From: Gigaspora rosea
Taxonomy: Eukaryota; Glomeromycota; Glomeromycetes; Diversisporales; Gigasporaceae
Assembly: GCA_003550325.1 (NCBI GenBank)
Contig: QKWP01000658.1
Span: forward strand, 97,274-161,273
DNA: 64,000 bases
Reading direction: 5' to 3'
Of the stretch, positions 11,937 to 22,796 are shown one piece after another; position 1 is the first letter of the stretch; each line of letters starts with the position of its first letter. Below the pieces are notes generated by a model. That model ran no database searches. It had not been told where the DNA came from and saw only the letters and a program-made list of their open reading frames with translations. The translations under genes were made by a program, and so were the position numbers.

Positions 11937-13000
11937 CCAGCGTGGTGTTCTCACAGTGCATCTGCTAATCTTTTCCTCCTAATAATCCAAGATTATTCGA
12001 ACTAAATCCAAAGAAATCAGCGTGGTGTTTCTACTAAGCACATTTGCCAGCACATCGCTGAAAGGCATGCTTCAGGAAAAACACCACGCTAAGCTCTTTG
12101 AATCTTCAATCTACACAACCTTGGCCGCTAATGCTTTGTTCCTCCCAATAATCCAAGACTATTCGAACTAAATCCTTCAAACTAAATCTAAAGAAATTAG
12201 CGTGGTTGCAAAATGAACATGCTAACGCTTCACCTAGACTGGTTAAAGTTATTAAATCAAAGGCTCAAATAAGTCAGAATATTGTTCTTGCAAAGTGCAG
12301 CTGCTAATGCTTTTTCTCCTTCTGATTTAAATCTTTAACGTGGTGTTATTGTGAAGTGAATCTGCTAATGCTATTCCTCCTTCTGATTCAAGATAATTAT
12401 TATAAAAATTCAAATTTAAATCTTTCAACGTGGTATTCTTGTGAAGTGAGTCTGCTAATGTTTTTCCTCCTTTTAGTCCAAGATGATTATTATAAAAAAT
12501 TTAAATTTAAATCTTTCAGCGTGGTGTTGTTGTGAAGAATCTGCTAATATTTCTCCTTTTGATCAAAGATTATTTTCTTTTAAGACTCAAACTAGTCAGC
12601 GTGGTATTCTATTTTCCTCCTCCTGATCCAAGACCATTCTAATCAAGATTCAAAAGAAGTCAGCGCGGTGTTCCTGCTAGTGTTTTCCTCCTTTTTATTT
12701 CATTATTCGTAAAATTCAAATCTTTCAATCTTTCAGAATAGTGATTTTGCAAAGTACATCATTAACGTATTTCCTGCTTCCAATTTAAGTCGATTCAAAC
12801 TAAGATCCAATGAAGTCAGCGTGGTGTTATTGGAAGGTGCATCCGCTAATGATTTTCCTAAGATTAATATCGATGACTCAAATCTTTCAGTGTAGTGTTC
12901 TTGCAAAATGCATCTTCAAATTTTTTCCTCTTCTGACCGAATATTATTATAATAGAGATTCAAAGAAATCAACGTATTTTTCTTGCAAAGTGCATTCGTT
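11937..13000. repeat. diverged array of about 12 units, CAGCGTGGTGTT
   Basis: The block CAGCGTGGTGTTCTTG, then AAGTGCATCTGCTAATG, then TTTTCCTCCTTCTGATCCAAG recurs with drift. Unit starts are near 11940, 12019, 12199, 12337, 12426, 12519, 12597, 12660, 12735, 12816, 12888 and 12970, spaced about 65-180 bp. No frame runs through it. It is an old, decaying tandem array of unknown origin; a shorter block of similar wording lies near 62170-62600. Confidence 0.75.
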
Positions 13001-13341
13001 AACTCGTTTAAAATTTTCAATCTACATTTATTTCATGAAATATACCAGGTCGAAGCACTCTTTTGATCCTCAGAGCTATGCTAGCTGTTTTCGAGAATTT
13101 TTTCAAAAAATTTTAACGCTTAAAGAAATTTGCCTTGCTCAAAACATTCATTTGCTTCCTTTCCAAATTCTCAAGATTATTATTGCCTTGCATTAAAATA
13201 TTTGAATTTATCACATCAGGTAAATAAAATGAAGCTGATGTCCAAATTTCAAAACGAATTGACAAGTGTGCTAATATTTCCTTGACGAATTGAGGAAACT
13301 TTGCTATATTTTAATAAGATGGTGTTGGCTCAAAGTTTTTT

Positions 13342-13935
13342 GTTAGGAATAAGTTGTCTTAAAGTATTGAGAATAAATCTTGTTTCTGGTCGACTAGTAG
13401 GATCGTTGTCCCGACATTTTTTATGAAGCTCAATATATTAAGATTGTGTACCTTAATAGGTTCTTCTCTCTTCTTTCCGCTCGAAATTTTCCAAAGGATG
13501 ATTCCAATACAGTACTATAAACATCAGGTCTCTTGTCATGTCAATATCCTTGTATAAAAAGACAATGTGGCTCGATATATGCGGCATACCACAAACAATT
13601 TAGTTTGAAATCACAGACATTTCATTTATTTGTTTTGATAGTCCAATATTTGTAACTCTTGGCTTTTTTTGATGAATTAAGGTATTCGTCGAATTCTAAA
13701 TTATTGAAGCATTAATGATTAAAGTATCAATGATTATAAAGTATTAATAGATTAAATATAAAATATATAATACTTACAAGATCTTTATTATTATCATATG
13801 TGCTATTTCCTTAGCAATACATAGTTTCATCTAATTTGCCTATCCATTACAATCGAATAAAATTTGCCTTTAGGTATTTTCATAAAGTTCCTTCAATAGC
13901 ATCCGTTTCATAATATCCATTAGCATCTATATATT
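13342..13935 (-). pseudogene. second protein kinase pseudogene
   Basis: The minus strand carries the same order of kinase blocks as the relic at 2762-3415. EGTL followed by a broken EYL lies near 13890, and a degraded catalytic-loop approach ends at a GTAAGT donor (13777). After a plausible 82-bp intron (acceptor at 13696) come NIGLSKQINEM (DFG decayed to NIG), an activation-loop block around GMP, and the C-lobe block IELHKKCRDNDPTSRPETRF. Several frameshifts and stops are present. The intron lies at the same place after the catalytic loop in both relics, so they derive from one spliced gene family rather than from processed copies. Confidence 0.72.
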
Positions 13936-15772
13936 TGATTAATAAATATTTTTTGTTTAACATTATTGTTATTTGCGTTTGATACCCCAAAAATTATAAA
14001 TCGTTTCGTGACCTCATAGAACGGATTAACACGTTTGGATGGTAATAATCTCTTCACAATAGTTTAAGCTAATTATATGAATATATAAATAAATAAATTA
14101 TTATCTGTAGCAGAATACAATTAAAGTTTAATATGACCAATAATACCTCACTAATGAAAGCTTTAATGATTTTTTCACCCATACTTGTAAGAACCGCTAA
14201 TTCATTGTCTCTCCATTCGTATTTAAAACCCTCCAGTGCCGAGCACTATGGAGTATGTAAATCGTTACATTAGAAATAGCCCTTTTCAAGCCATTTTTGA
14301 CATAACTTTTGTATGTACTAAGCTTTGTCGAAAATCACTTCGTTCTTATTGCAAAGATTAATTGACATCCGATACTTTGACGGAATTTGAGCACACAATT
14401 TCCAAAAGCTTCATAGTTCTATCGGCTCGTACTTAGATTTTGATTATCTGCATGTTAAGGTAGTACAACTTCAGTCACGTGAATGATTATTTGCAATATT
14501 TTGATAAATTGCGCAAATATTTCGATTATTTTTCATTCTTTTGTCGCAATAAAATTTAAATTATGTCGAGTTCTTGTGTCTGGGATTGAAGTATAACTTT
14601 CCAATTCCAGAATAATCAAAGTATAATCTGAATGGCTAACTTAATAAGGGTGATAATGAGAAGAAGAAAGATGAACCCAAAATCAATTTTACTAAATACC
14701 ATTTCACCGAAGTCATAATGACTTTTTGAACTTGGAGTCCCATATTCAAAAGCTTTCACTTTTATATATTTGCAGCAGTAAAAAGAACTATCAAGGTGTT
14801 TAAAGTAAAGTTACATTTCAAAAATAGACTCACAAGCTATTAGCTTATCATATTTAGGTTTAAATTTAATAAAAATACTTAATTTACTAAATAGACATAT
14901 TATTATCAATTATAATAGATTTTATACCTGTATAACAAAAGTCATTTTTATTAAAGTCATGTGTAATATGCACATTTTTATTGGTTAATTCAGCTTGCTA
15001 TTCACGCATTTTTATTGGGTAATATTATATATGTTCTAGTGATAAAATTCTTTCAGTGAGAATTTTTACTAGAACCACTGGAAGGCTAGAAGAGTCTAGA
15101 ATTCTAGTGGCATTCCAGAATTCCAGTGCCAACATTGGGATAGACTAGTCAAGCAGAAACTAGAAAAAATGAAAGCCTAGTTTATGGGCTGCAATTATAG
15201 ATTAGGTAATCTATATAGGTATAGTATTGTGAGCAGGAAAAAGATGATAGTTCTTGCAAGATTGAAACATTTGCTGTAGCAGTAGTTTGTAACTGCTGAG
15301 TTATAGTTTAATGTAAAAAGTTGAAAAGCTCAGATAGTTTAAATTTTTTATAAATATAGAAGTTAAAATAGATAACTATACTTGTACTATATTAGTTAAA
15401 ATATAGATTTCAGAGCAAAAAAAAAGGAATTAAATATGCTCTAAGCTAATCTCTCTTTGTGTTTAATCAAGTTGGTGCATATTTTTGTTAGTAAGATTTA
15501 TTGGAAAAGTTTTTATAGTACAGATCTGCACATATTTGTTTAAAAACATATTAAAAATTCATACAGATTTGACTGTTTGCAGAGAAAAATTTTTGAAAAT
15601 CTGCGCAGATAATTAGATCTATACAAATCTAATCTGTACAGACTATTAATAGATATATATTATTTATAATATATTTATATCATATAATTTATATATAATT
15701 AATTACTATATATATGATACTAAATACAATTGTTATTTTATTTTTTTTTTATTTAAGTTATAATTAACTAAT
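13936..15772. other. gene-free stretch with faint kinase-like tail
   Basis: The minus strand near 14150-14250 could continue the kinase relic, but no motif is diagnostic. Short direct repeats of the word TCTAGAATTCTAGTGG lie near 15085-15130. Otherwise nothing recognised. Confidence 0.35.
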
Positions 15773-16052
15773 TGACAATCACTTCACTGACATAACATTT
15801 CACTAACAATTATTCACCAACAAGTTCATTTTACCAACAGTTTATTTCACCGAAGCTCATTTCACTGACAAAGTAATTCTGGTCATTGTCATTAGGGTCA
15901 GGGTAAAATTAGATAGAATTAGAGCAAAATTAGTGTGCTTTTTGAAAAAAACTTGTCAGTAAAATGAACTTTGGTAAACCATATTATCAGTAAAATGAAC
16001 TTGTCAGTGAGTATTTGTCAGTGAAATGTCCTGTCAGTAAAGTGATTGTTAG
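15773..16052. mobile_element. MITE with long TIRs and repeated CACTGACA
   Basis: The left end (GACAATCACTTCACTGACA) and inverted right end match over about 70 bp with substitutions and contain many copies of TTCACTGACA and TTCATTTTAC. The core holds AGGGTCAGGGTAAAATTAG. The flanks are themselves duplicated: a block containing ACTAAATACAATTGTTATTT occurs on both sides (from about 15718 and 16086). Confidence 0.65.
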
Positions 16053-17448
16053 CAAAATAATACAAACCCATTAATTATATATAGTACTAAATACAATTGT
16101 TATTTTATTTTATGTTTTTATTTACTATAATATGCATTAATTCTTACTCAAATCAAAACCTTACTTAATTTTTAACTAACCAAATACTTAACTCTAATCC
16201 TATTTTTAACTAAACTACTAATTCGAATAACTCTAATTCTATTTTAACTAAAACACTAATCTAATTTAAATATGATCTCTAACCTTAACCCTATTTCAAT
16301 AAATACCAAATCTAATTTTATTTCTAATACTTTTTAGCATCATAAGAATATAAATTACAGCTATAATCACAAATGCTGGGATGTCTAAAAATTTTCTTGT
16401 TTCCTGAATTTTTTTTTGTTTTGTCTGGTAAATTACTAACTCTCTGGAAACTACATAATTGTTTTTCAATTGAAGATTTGAAATAGTGATATAAATTCTG
16501 GAAAGTTAGGTAATTTACCAAAGAAACAAAAAACTTCTAGAAAATAAGAAAATTTTTAGGTGTCTCAGAATTTATAATAATGACCATAAATACTGACATA
16601 GCTTTCTATCAACTCATATCCAGTAATTATAAGGTAACGACATCACAACAAGGATCAGTGTTATAAGAATATACATAAGTTTTTCTATCAGCTTCTGGAT
16701 TTGGTAATTATAAGGAAATTATGAGAAAATTACCAGCCCCAAGCAAGGCATAGCTAAGTATAAGAGTATATATAATATGCAACTACATATGTGTTCAACA
16801 TTTAACTGAATTGCCAAAACATTCCGTTTGTAACCCTGTCTTACCCTTCTATAGAAATATGCTGCTTGCAATACTACTACCCAATTCACAAAAAAAAAGT
16901 ATATTAATCGCAACTGATGTATGCATTCTTTAAATAAAACTAGATGTTACCAGTTGCTTTGAATTAATATATATAATTTTTGTTGTATAAATTATAAATT
17001 AACAAAAATAAGAGAAAATTAATAGAATAGCAGGGTGGTTAGTGATTTAATGCTATTTATTTTGAAGAGCAAAAATAATAAAAAACATTTTAAATACTCA
17101 TATTGATAAAGTTTTTGGTTATTATTCAATTAATGTTATGGATTATAATGAAATCATATTAGAATAAGATAAGGGTTTCTATTTGATTCTTTAAAACCCA
17201 CATATACTTGTTTATATAAAATCTACTCTAAAACTAACTTTAACTCTAACCTCTAATTCTAAAAAATGCACTTCAAAATTTTTATTTTCAGTGAACATCA
17301 CCTGGAAATTTTTGTGTACTAAAATAAATACATACCTGATCTTTAATATCTGTATCTATATGTCTGTGTCTATAATATGTCTGTGTTCATAATATGTTCA
17401 TGTTCATAATATGTCTGTGACCAACAATTATTGCATAAATAATGATTA
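16053..17448. other. gene-free stretch
   Basis: After the flanking duplicate near 16080-16135 come repeats of CTAATTCTATTTTAACTAA (16180-16320) and unrecognised AT-rich DNA. A partial copy of the ATAATGAAATC family with a CTCTAACC-type core lies near 17140-17320. The open frames at 16324-16521 and 16719-16913 (minus) have no motif. Confidence 0.35.
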
Positions 17449-18240
17449 ATGACAATTAATTTTTTTGAACATAATTTGAACACAGATATCAAACAATATC
17501 CAAAAATGTTCAGTCCACCAAAAATAGCTCAGACATTAAAAATGTACAATACTGGACACAAGTATGTTGGCTACCACAACTTGTGTGAAGAGAAAGACCA
17601 AGTTATAGGAGAAAATATCTACTGGGACAACTACTATAAAGTTTATAGAACTGAATATAGAGCGCTCATCCAGATATAGAAGACCAGCTTTATATATAGC
17701 AAGTGCTAAGGCTAGGCTCATAGCCTAAAAGTATATATATCTGAGAAAAAGCAAAGCAAAGCAAAAATTTAATAAAAAGTTGTTTTTGAAAAAAAATGAT
17801 CTAGAAAAAATAAAAAGAAAAGACAAATTAATTAGAAAATTAAAAGAACAACAGAAATGAAAAAGACAACAGAAAAGGATAGAGAAAGGAATATTAACTA
17901 GAGAAGATTTATGGTAAAAATTTGAAGAAAATGAATATTTAAAATATAGATTTTAAATAGAAATGGACAATAGAGATGAGATTAATAGAAAATCAATCAA
18001 CTATAAACAACAACAGAAAAATCATATCGATAAGAATAATTTATAAAAATAAAAATTAGCTAATAATAAAACACCAATTAGAAAAGTAGAAGCTAATGTT
18101 AGACAAATTAATAAGAAAAGTTCAGAGACATCCCAACTTTTAAAGGAAGAAAGCAACAATAAAATCATGTTGAGCAAAATTTTTAACAAGTTTTACCAAG
18201 TTTTGTTAAATATTTCCAAGAAAAATTTTTGCATATAGAC
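17449..18240 (+). pseudogene. degraded lysine-rich ORF, unknown
   Basis: A 76-codon frame (17449-17679) with mixed, non-repetitive composition (for example YWDNYYKVYRTEYRAL) is followed, in related frames broken by stops, by Lys/Gln/Asn-rich coding-like sequence (KLIRKLKEQQK, then EANVRQINKKSSETSQLLKEESNNK) to about 18240. The balance of residues is more protein-like than its neighbours. I do not recognise the family. A coiled-coil protein or a transposon-associated protein is possible. It may continue in scattered fragments to about 18850. Confidence 0.35.
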
Positions 18241-18954
18241 AATACAAATGCAAATCATATAGGAATTACAAAACAAACATAAAAAAATTCTTTGGTATAT
18301 TGGAAAAACAAGTATTATCAATTGAGATTCTCAAGCACAATCATATATAAATCACTAGTTCCAACAATTATACATAATAACAGATATGCATCTCCAAATT
18401 AATTTTCAAATTAGGCAAATATTTTTATTGATTTGATAAGTAAATCAAAGTTGATATGATATTTATATTAAATTTTTCTATTGCTATACTGACTTCTTAT
18501 TACTATATTTGAAAGTTTTTTAATATTCTAAAAATATCAACAAAAAATGAAAAAACCAAAATAGACAAAGTACTAGAAACAGAAACAAACCCCAAGTATA
18601 TCAATTATCCAAAAATTAGAATCTGAAATAGAAACTTCTATTCTTTAGCCTTGAACTTTAGCCACATCTATTAAATTAATCACATACTAAAATCAAATAA
18701 AAAAACTATCAAAGAAATTAGAGTTTAATGAAGAACCAGATACAAATATGAATTTTATAATTAGATAGTATATAATTCTCTTTAAAGATTATACTGCTTT
18801 ACTAAAAAGATTAAAAAAAGAGTTTATAAGTAAATTTTTTTAAGAGGATGAAATGTCATAGAATAAATAATTATTATATTATTATTATTATTTTGCTATT
18901 TTGTTATTATTATATTTGTATATGATCATCTTAAGAAGTTAGAAATTTAGAATA

Positions 18955-19277
18955 TAGTCAGATTTCTATAAATACATCCTCTATAAATGCAATACCTTTC
19001 TAAATGCATTTTTTTTCTTGTCCATAAGATGTTATTAGTACAAAATGCACATCTATATTCTGTAAATACATGTTCTCTTAAATAACTTTTTATATTATAC
19101 TAATCTTCCTAAATGCATATAGTCAATTAAATTTTAGTATTTAAAATAGGTTTTACAGTTTTTAATAAAAGTTATACAAACTTGATGATCTAATTTTTAA
19201 AGCTACAATTTAATTGGCTCTCTTTAAATGCAGTTGTAGGCTTGTCTCTACAAGTTGTATTTATAGAGGTTTGACTA
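18955..19277. mobile_element. pogo/Tc1-like MITE with TA target site
   Basis: The left end TAGTCAGATTTCTATAAATA and the inverted right end (TATTTATAGAGGTTTGACTA) form TIRs with TA on each side (18953-18954 and 19278-19279). AAATGCA words recur inside. The ends resemble the MITE at 37699-37874, which begins CAGTCAGACCTCTC. Assignment to pogo/Tc1 rests on the TA site and end sequence only. Confidence 0.65.
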
Positions 19278-19430
19278 TAGCTTATATCGCTTATAATGCT
19301 TATATTGCTTCTTATAATAATTATACTGTTTATGATGATTATACCACTTATAATACTTATACTATTTATAATGCTTATACCACTTATAACAATTATATCG
19401 CTTATAACACTTATATCACTTATAGCTAGT
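19278..19430. repeat. about 18-bp minisatellite, CTTATAAYRCTTATA
   Basis: Degenerate repeats of CTTATAATGCTTATACCA begin directly after the pogo-like MITE. The array keeps a Tyr-rich frame open by virtue of its period; I do not regard it as a gene. Confidence 0.75.
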
Positions 19431-19492
19431 GCAGAATACTTGGTGATGCCAATGGTGCACTAATATAGATAGTGCACCTGGCATGCCAAATA

Positions 19493-20280
19493 TAGGCCTC
19501 CGCATGGGCCGGGTAGGGCTGGATAATGGAAATACCCTAGCCCTACTCATTTGTGTAAGGGCTTGATTTCCAAGCTCTTACCCTTACCCTAGAGCTTAGA
19601 ACTCAATGCCCTAGCCCGGCTCTCAAAGCCCGTGGGTACCCACGGGCTTTCATTGACCAGTCGTACCTATACTTTTCGATGCATTAAACTTGAATAATTT
19701 ATTTATTTCAAATACTTAGATTAATAATACACTAAATTTGTGAATATTCTTGTAACTGATTTGATCTAAACGACCCAAAACCGATCTGGTTATAGTAATT
19801 TAGTATATGGGTCATGACCCATATAATAAATTTACTATAACCAGATCAGTTTGGGTCGTTCAGATCAAACCCGTTAGGAGCATTGAAATATCTTATCTTA
19901 AATATTTAAGACTAATTATTTTTTATGTAATAGATTAGTGTTCTTTATACTCAACCTAAAGTTATAAAGTTCACAAATTGATAGTTACTAGTATTTCAAT
20001 AAACATTCTTTATCTCACGTACTTCTTAAATAAAATAGGTATCAGGTATGGATCGACATTAACATACATTAGCCAATTATATAAGCTGATATTCACGTGA
20101 AATATGTATAACGGGTACCCGCAGTACTACCCTCGCCCTACCTATCTGTGTAAGGCCCATGTCTCAAGCTCTTACCCTTACTCTAGGGCCTGAGATTCAA
20201 TACTCTAAATACTCTAGCCCGGCCCTTTGTGGTCCTACCTGCAGGTACCCATGGGTAGCCCAGGCCCATGTGGAGGTCTA
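19493..20280. mobile_element. 788-bp non-autonomous hAT-like element
   Basis: TIRs of about 18 bp (TAGRCCTCCRCATGGGCC) lie at both ends. The flanking 8 bases are GCCAAATA (19485-19492) and ACCAAATA (20281-20288), a 7/8 TSD. Subterminal words such as CCCTAGCCC and CTCTTACCCTTAC recur in both halves, making the ends GC-rich. The core holds a palindrome of about 55-bp arms (19760-19870) centred on GGGTCATGACCC. No transposase. Confidence 0.8.
19760..19870. repeat. palindrome centred on GGGTCATGACCC
   Basis: The arms contain ACGACCCAAA and ATCTGGTTATAGTAA with their complements, with a few mismatches. It is inside the 19493-20280 element and may be a smaller nested element. Confidence 0.7.
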
Positions 20281-20290
20281 ACCAAATACA

Positions 20291-21125
20291 GGGGCCGTCT
20301 AAAGCGGGGCAAATTCACGTGATCACAGCCAATCAAATTACAGAATTTTGATGATCGCTGGCGAAGCAAAAAACAAAAAACTTAAAAAATACAAAAAATA
20401 GAAGATGACTAAAGCCATATACCCACGTGATTTTTGAAATTTTAGTTAAAATTCGCATTAGAGTCTGTTTAGTATTAGGGTCAGGTTAGGGTTAGGACCA
20501 ATATAAATAAAATTATCTTTCCGACATTTTTTATTAATGGCCCAAGTTAGGTTTAGAATGCCGTTTTTATGTTCTTGTGTTTTTTTTGTTTTTTGACTTC
20601 TTCGGGCTGATCTGTGTAAACAAAATTTCGCGACTCCATTTGGTTGATTTACACAAAAATGTCACGTGGGTAAATGCTTTAGACGACCCCAAAAAACGGC
20701 AGTCTAAACCTACCTCAGGCAGTGTTGTACACGGACATTGTCCCGCCGATTTTTCAGGGACGCGGACAGTCCGGGACAGGACGTCCGGGACATGTCCGCA
20801 ATAATGTCCCAACATGATACATGTCCGCCGGGTAAAACCAATCAAATTGCGGAATTATACGAATTTTATTGGTAGATGATCACGTGTTGAGTCGCAAAAT
20901 GTCCGGGACAAAAAAAATTCTGGGCGGACATGTCCTGGACGTCCCGTCCCGGACTGTCCGCCGTCCGTGTCCGTGTCCCATGACAACACTGACCTCAGGT
21001 AGGTTAAGTAAAAATATCAGAAAGGCAATTTTGCTTATATATAACTATCTATAAGATGTCCCTAACCCTAAGTTAATCGAGAAAATTATTAAGAAATATG
21101 AGTTGCCCCCACTTTAGACGTTCTC
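20291..21125. mobile_element. TIR element with CGTCTAAAG ends and 8-bp TSD
   Basis: The left end GGGGCCGTCTAAAGCGGGG and inverted right end (GAGAACGTCTAAAGTGGGGG) match over about 26 bp with substitutions. CAAATACA flanks both sides (20283-20290 and 21126-21133) as a perfect TSD; identity extends to 11 bp, so the exact length is 8-11. Its left TSD overlaps the right TSD of the 19493-20280 element, so the two inserted side by side. A third element (20720-20991) is nested inside it. Confidence 0.75.
20720..20991. mobile_element. nested hAT MITE, GTCCGGGACA family, perfect TSD
   Basis: The element is 272 bp with CAGTGTTGT TIRs, flanked by the perfect 8-bp TSD ACCTCAGG (20712-20719 and 20992-20999). 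GTCCGGGACA and TGTCCGG recur in both orientations, making this one of the most GC-rich spots in the window. It sits inside the 20291-21125 element and is therefore younger. Overlapping open frames here are by-products of its composition. Confidence 0.88.
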
Positions 21126-22122
21126 CAAATACAGGTATGGTGCAAAGTAACAAGCCAATCAGATTTAACACTCTCAAATTTTTTTTTGTTGGCATGTAGC
21201 AAATCATTTTCAATAAAGTTTATAATTGGACATTAGAAATTTTATTTATTGGTTACAATTTTACTTGTGACTTGTTACATTTCTATTTAGATTAAAACAG
21301 AAAAGATAAATTTTTAATTATCTTCTGAGATGTGCTATATAAATTGTATGTATAGATTATCAGTCTGAGCATGTCCCAAGTATTTTAGCATATAGATATT
21401 TATCAAGTAATTTCTATCTCTTAAGAGGGTACCCTACTTGATACTAAACTAGCAAATCAAATTCAAGCAAATAATATATACAGACCAGACCCAAACCAAA
21501 CTTTAGTCAAGTTCAGATTTGGTCTGAAATCTGCAGACTAGTATGAGTTCAAATATGTTTATATGTATTTTTTGGTGCTAAACAAGTTTATTTAGTACAG
21601 TCAAGGATTTTTAGATATTTAAAAAAGTAAATAGAGAATGTAGTGCTAAGGTCAAACCAATTTGATTTTTTGTTTAATATAATATAAAATGGTTCATAAT
21701 AGGGAAGTGATATTTAAAAAAAATATTTATTTATATTATATAGAAACAAATATTACAATTCTATTGGTTAATTTTTAAATGTGTATTAGTTCATATAAAT
21801 TTCAAAAACAAAAAAGTAATATTTATTTAATATTATGTGTATTGGCTCTTATAATTTTTAAAAAATGAGAGAAATGGGTTATATTAAACAAAAAATTAAA
21901 TTAGTAATCTAATTTATTGTGATATAGATTACCTAATTTACAAATCAGATTTTAAAGATTAAATGTAATATAACACAATCAGAAAATTTCAAAACAAATA
22001 TTTGTTTTGTTAAAAATTGCTTATTTTTTGGAATTTTGTATAAGAAACTGCCTTTAGTACACTAACAAAATGTTTTTGTTGGACAGTTTTACTATATAAA
22101 CTCTCTATATAATACATGACCC
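21126..22122. other. gene-free stretch with a dispersed repeat copy
   Basis: Positions about 21410-21600 (TTAAGAGGGTACCCTACTTG onwards, with CCCAAACCAAACTTTAGTCAAG) have a diverged second copy at about 60100-60300. The rest is unrecognised AT-rich DNA. Confidence 0.55.
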
Positions 22123-22388
22123 CAGTGTTGTGCTAGGACGGGGACAGAAACAACAGACAGTCTGGAATGGGACATCCCAAACATGTCTACAAAATGTTAC
22201 TGTTCTAGACAATTAAAATTATAATAAGGGCTGCTTTGTTAGCTAATCAGATCGTTTAATAGCCCTTGTACATTAGGTGCTATAATGGATATGGAACATT
22301 GTCTGGGACATTGTCCAGAACATTGTCTGGAACATGGGACGTCCAGGACTATGCAATTTTAATAGAACAACGTCTGAACCCAACACTA
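22123..22388. mobile_element. decayed hAT MITE related to 20720-20991
   Basis: The ends CAGTGTTG and inverted TAGTGTTG are flanked by CATGACCC (22115-22122) and TATGACCC (22389-22396), a 7/8 TSD. Internal words such as GGGACA, TTGTCTGGGACATTGTCC and GACGTCC match the motif family of 20720-20991 but are eroded by C-to-T type changes. Confidence 0.7.
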
Positions 22389-22614
22389 TATGACCCTAAC
22401 TAAAACCCTAATATAACCAAACTTTAAAGAATTCTTGCCATATTATGAACCTGGCATAGATTTCTTGCTTGCATTTATAACACTATAAATACAGTATTAC
22501 AAGCAACTATATTCTTTAATATAGTACTTGCAATACAGCACATGGTAACAGTAATCTTTTAGAGTTAGAGAAGATATGAAGCAGTATGCAAGTAAAATAT
22601 TACTTTACTAGAAC

Positions 22615-22796
22615 AGGACCCTGAAGAACTCTAATACAACTCAGATCTAAGTTTGTATAATTTTAGCAGTATTTTAGCCAAATAGAAGTATAAAATAGAG
22701 CAAAATTTGAAAATTTACTATATAAAAATGCAATATTTGATAAATTTCTACCTTTTTTAGAATCATCTGAGTTGTATCAGAGTTCTTCGGGGTCCT
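22615..22796. mobile_element. AGGACCC MITE, subfamily A
   Basis: The 182-bp element has TIRs of about 31 bp starting AGGACCCYGAAGAACTCT, with flanks ACTAGAAC (22607-22614) and ACTAAAAC (22797-22804), a 7/8 TSD. Its interior, including TTTTAGCAGTATTTTAGCC, is nearly the same as the copy at 51801-51993. Confidence 0.82.

Noticed and set aside
20567..21054. Overlapping open frames of 61-92 codons on both strands
   Set aside because: They lie inside the GC-rich GTCCGGGACA hAT MITE and follow its repeat composition; neither has a protein motif.
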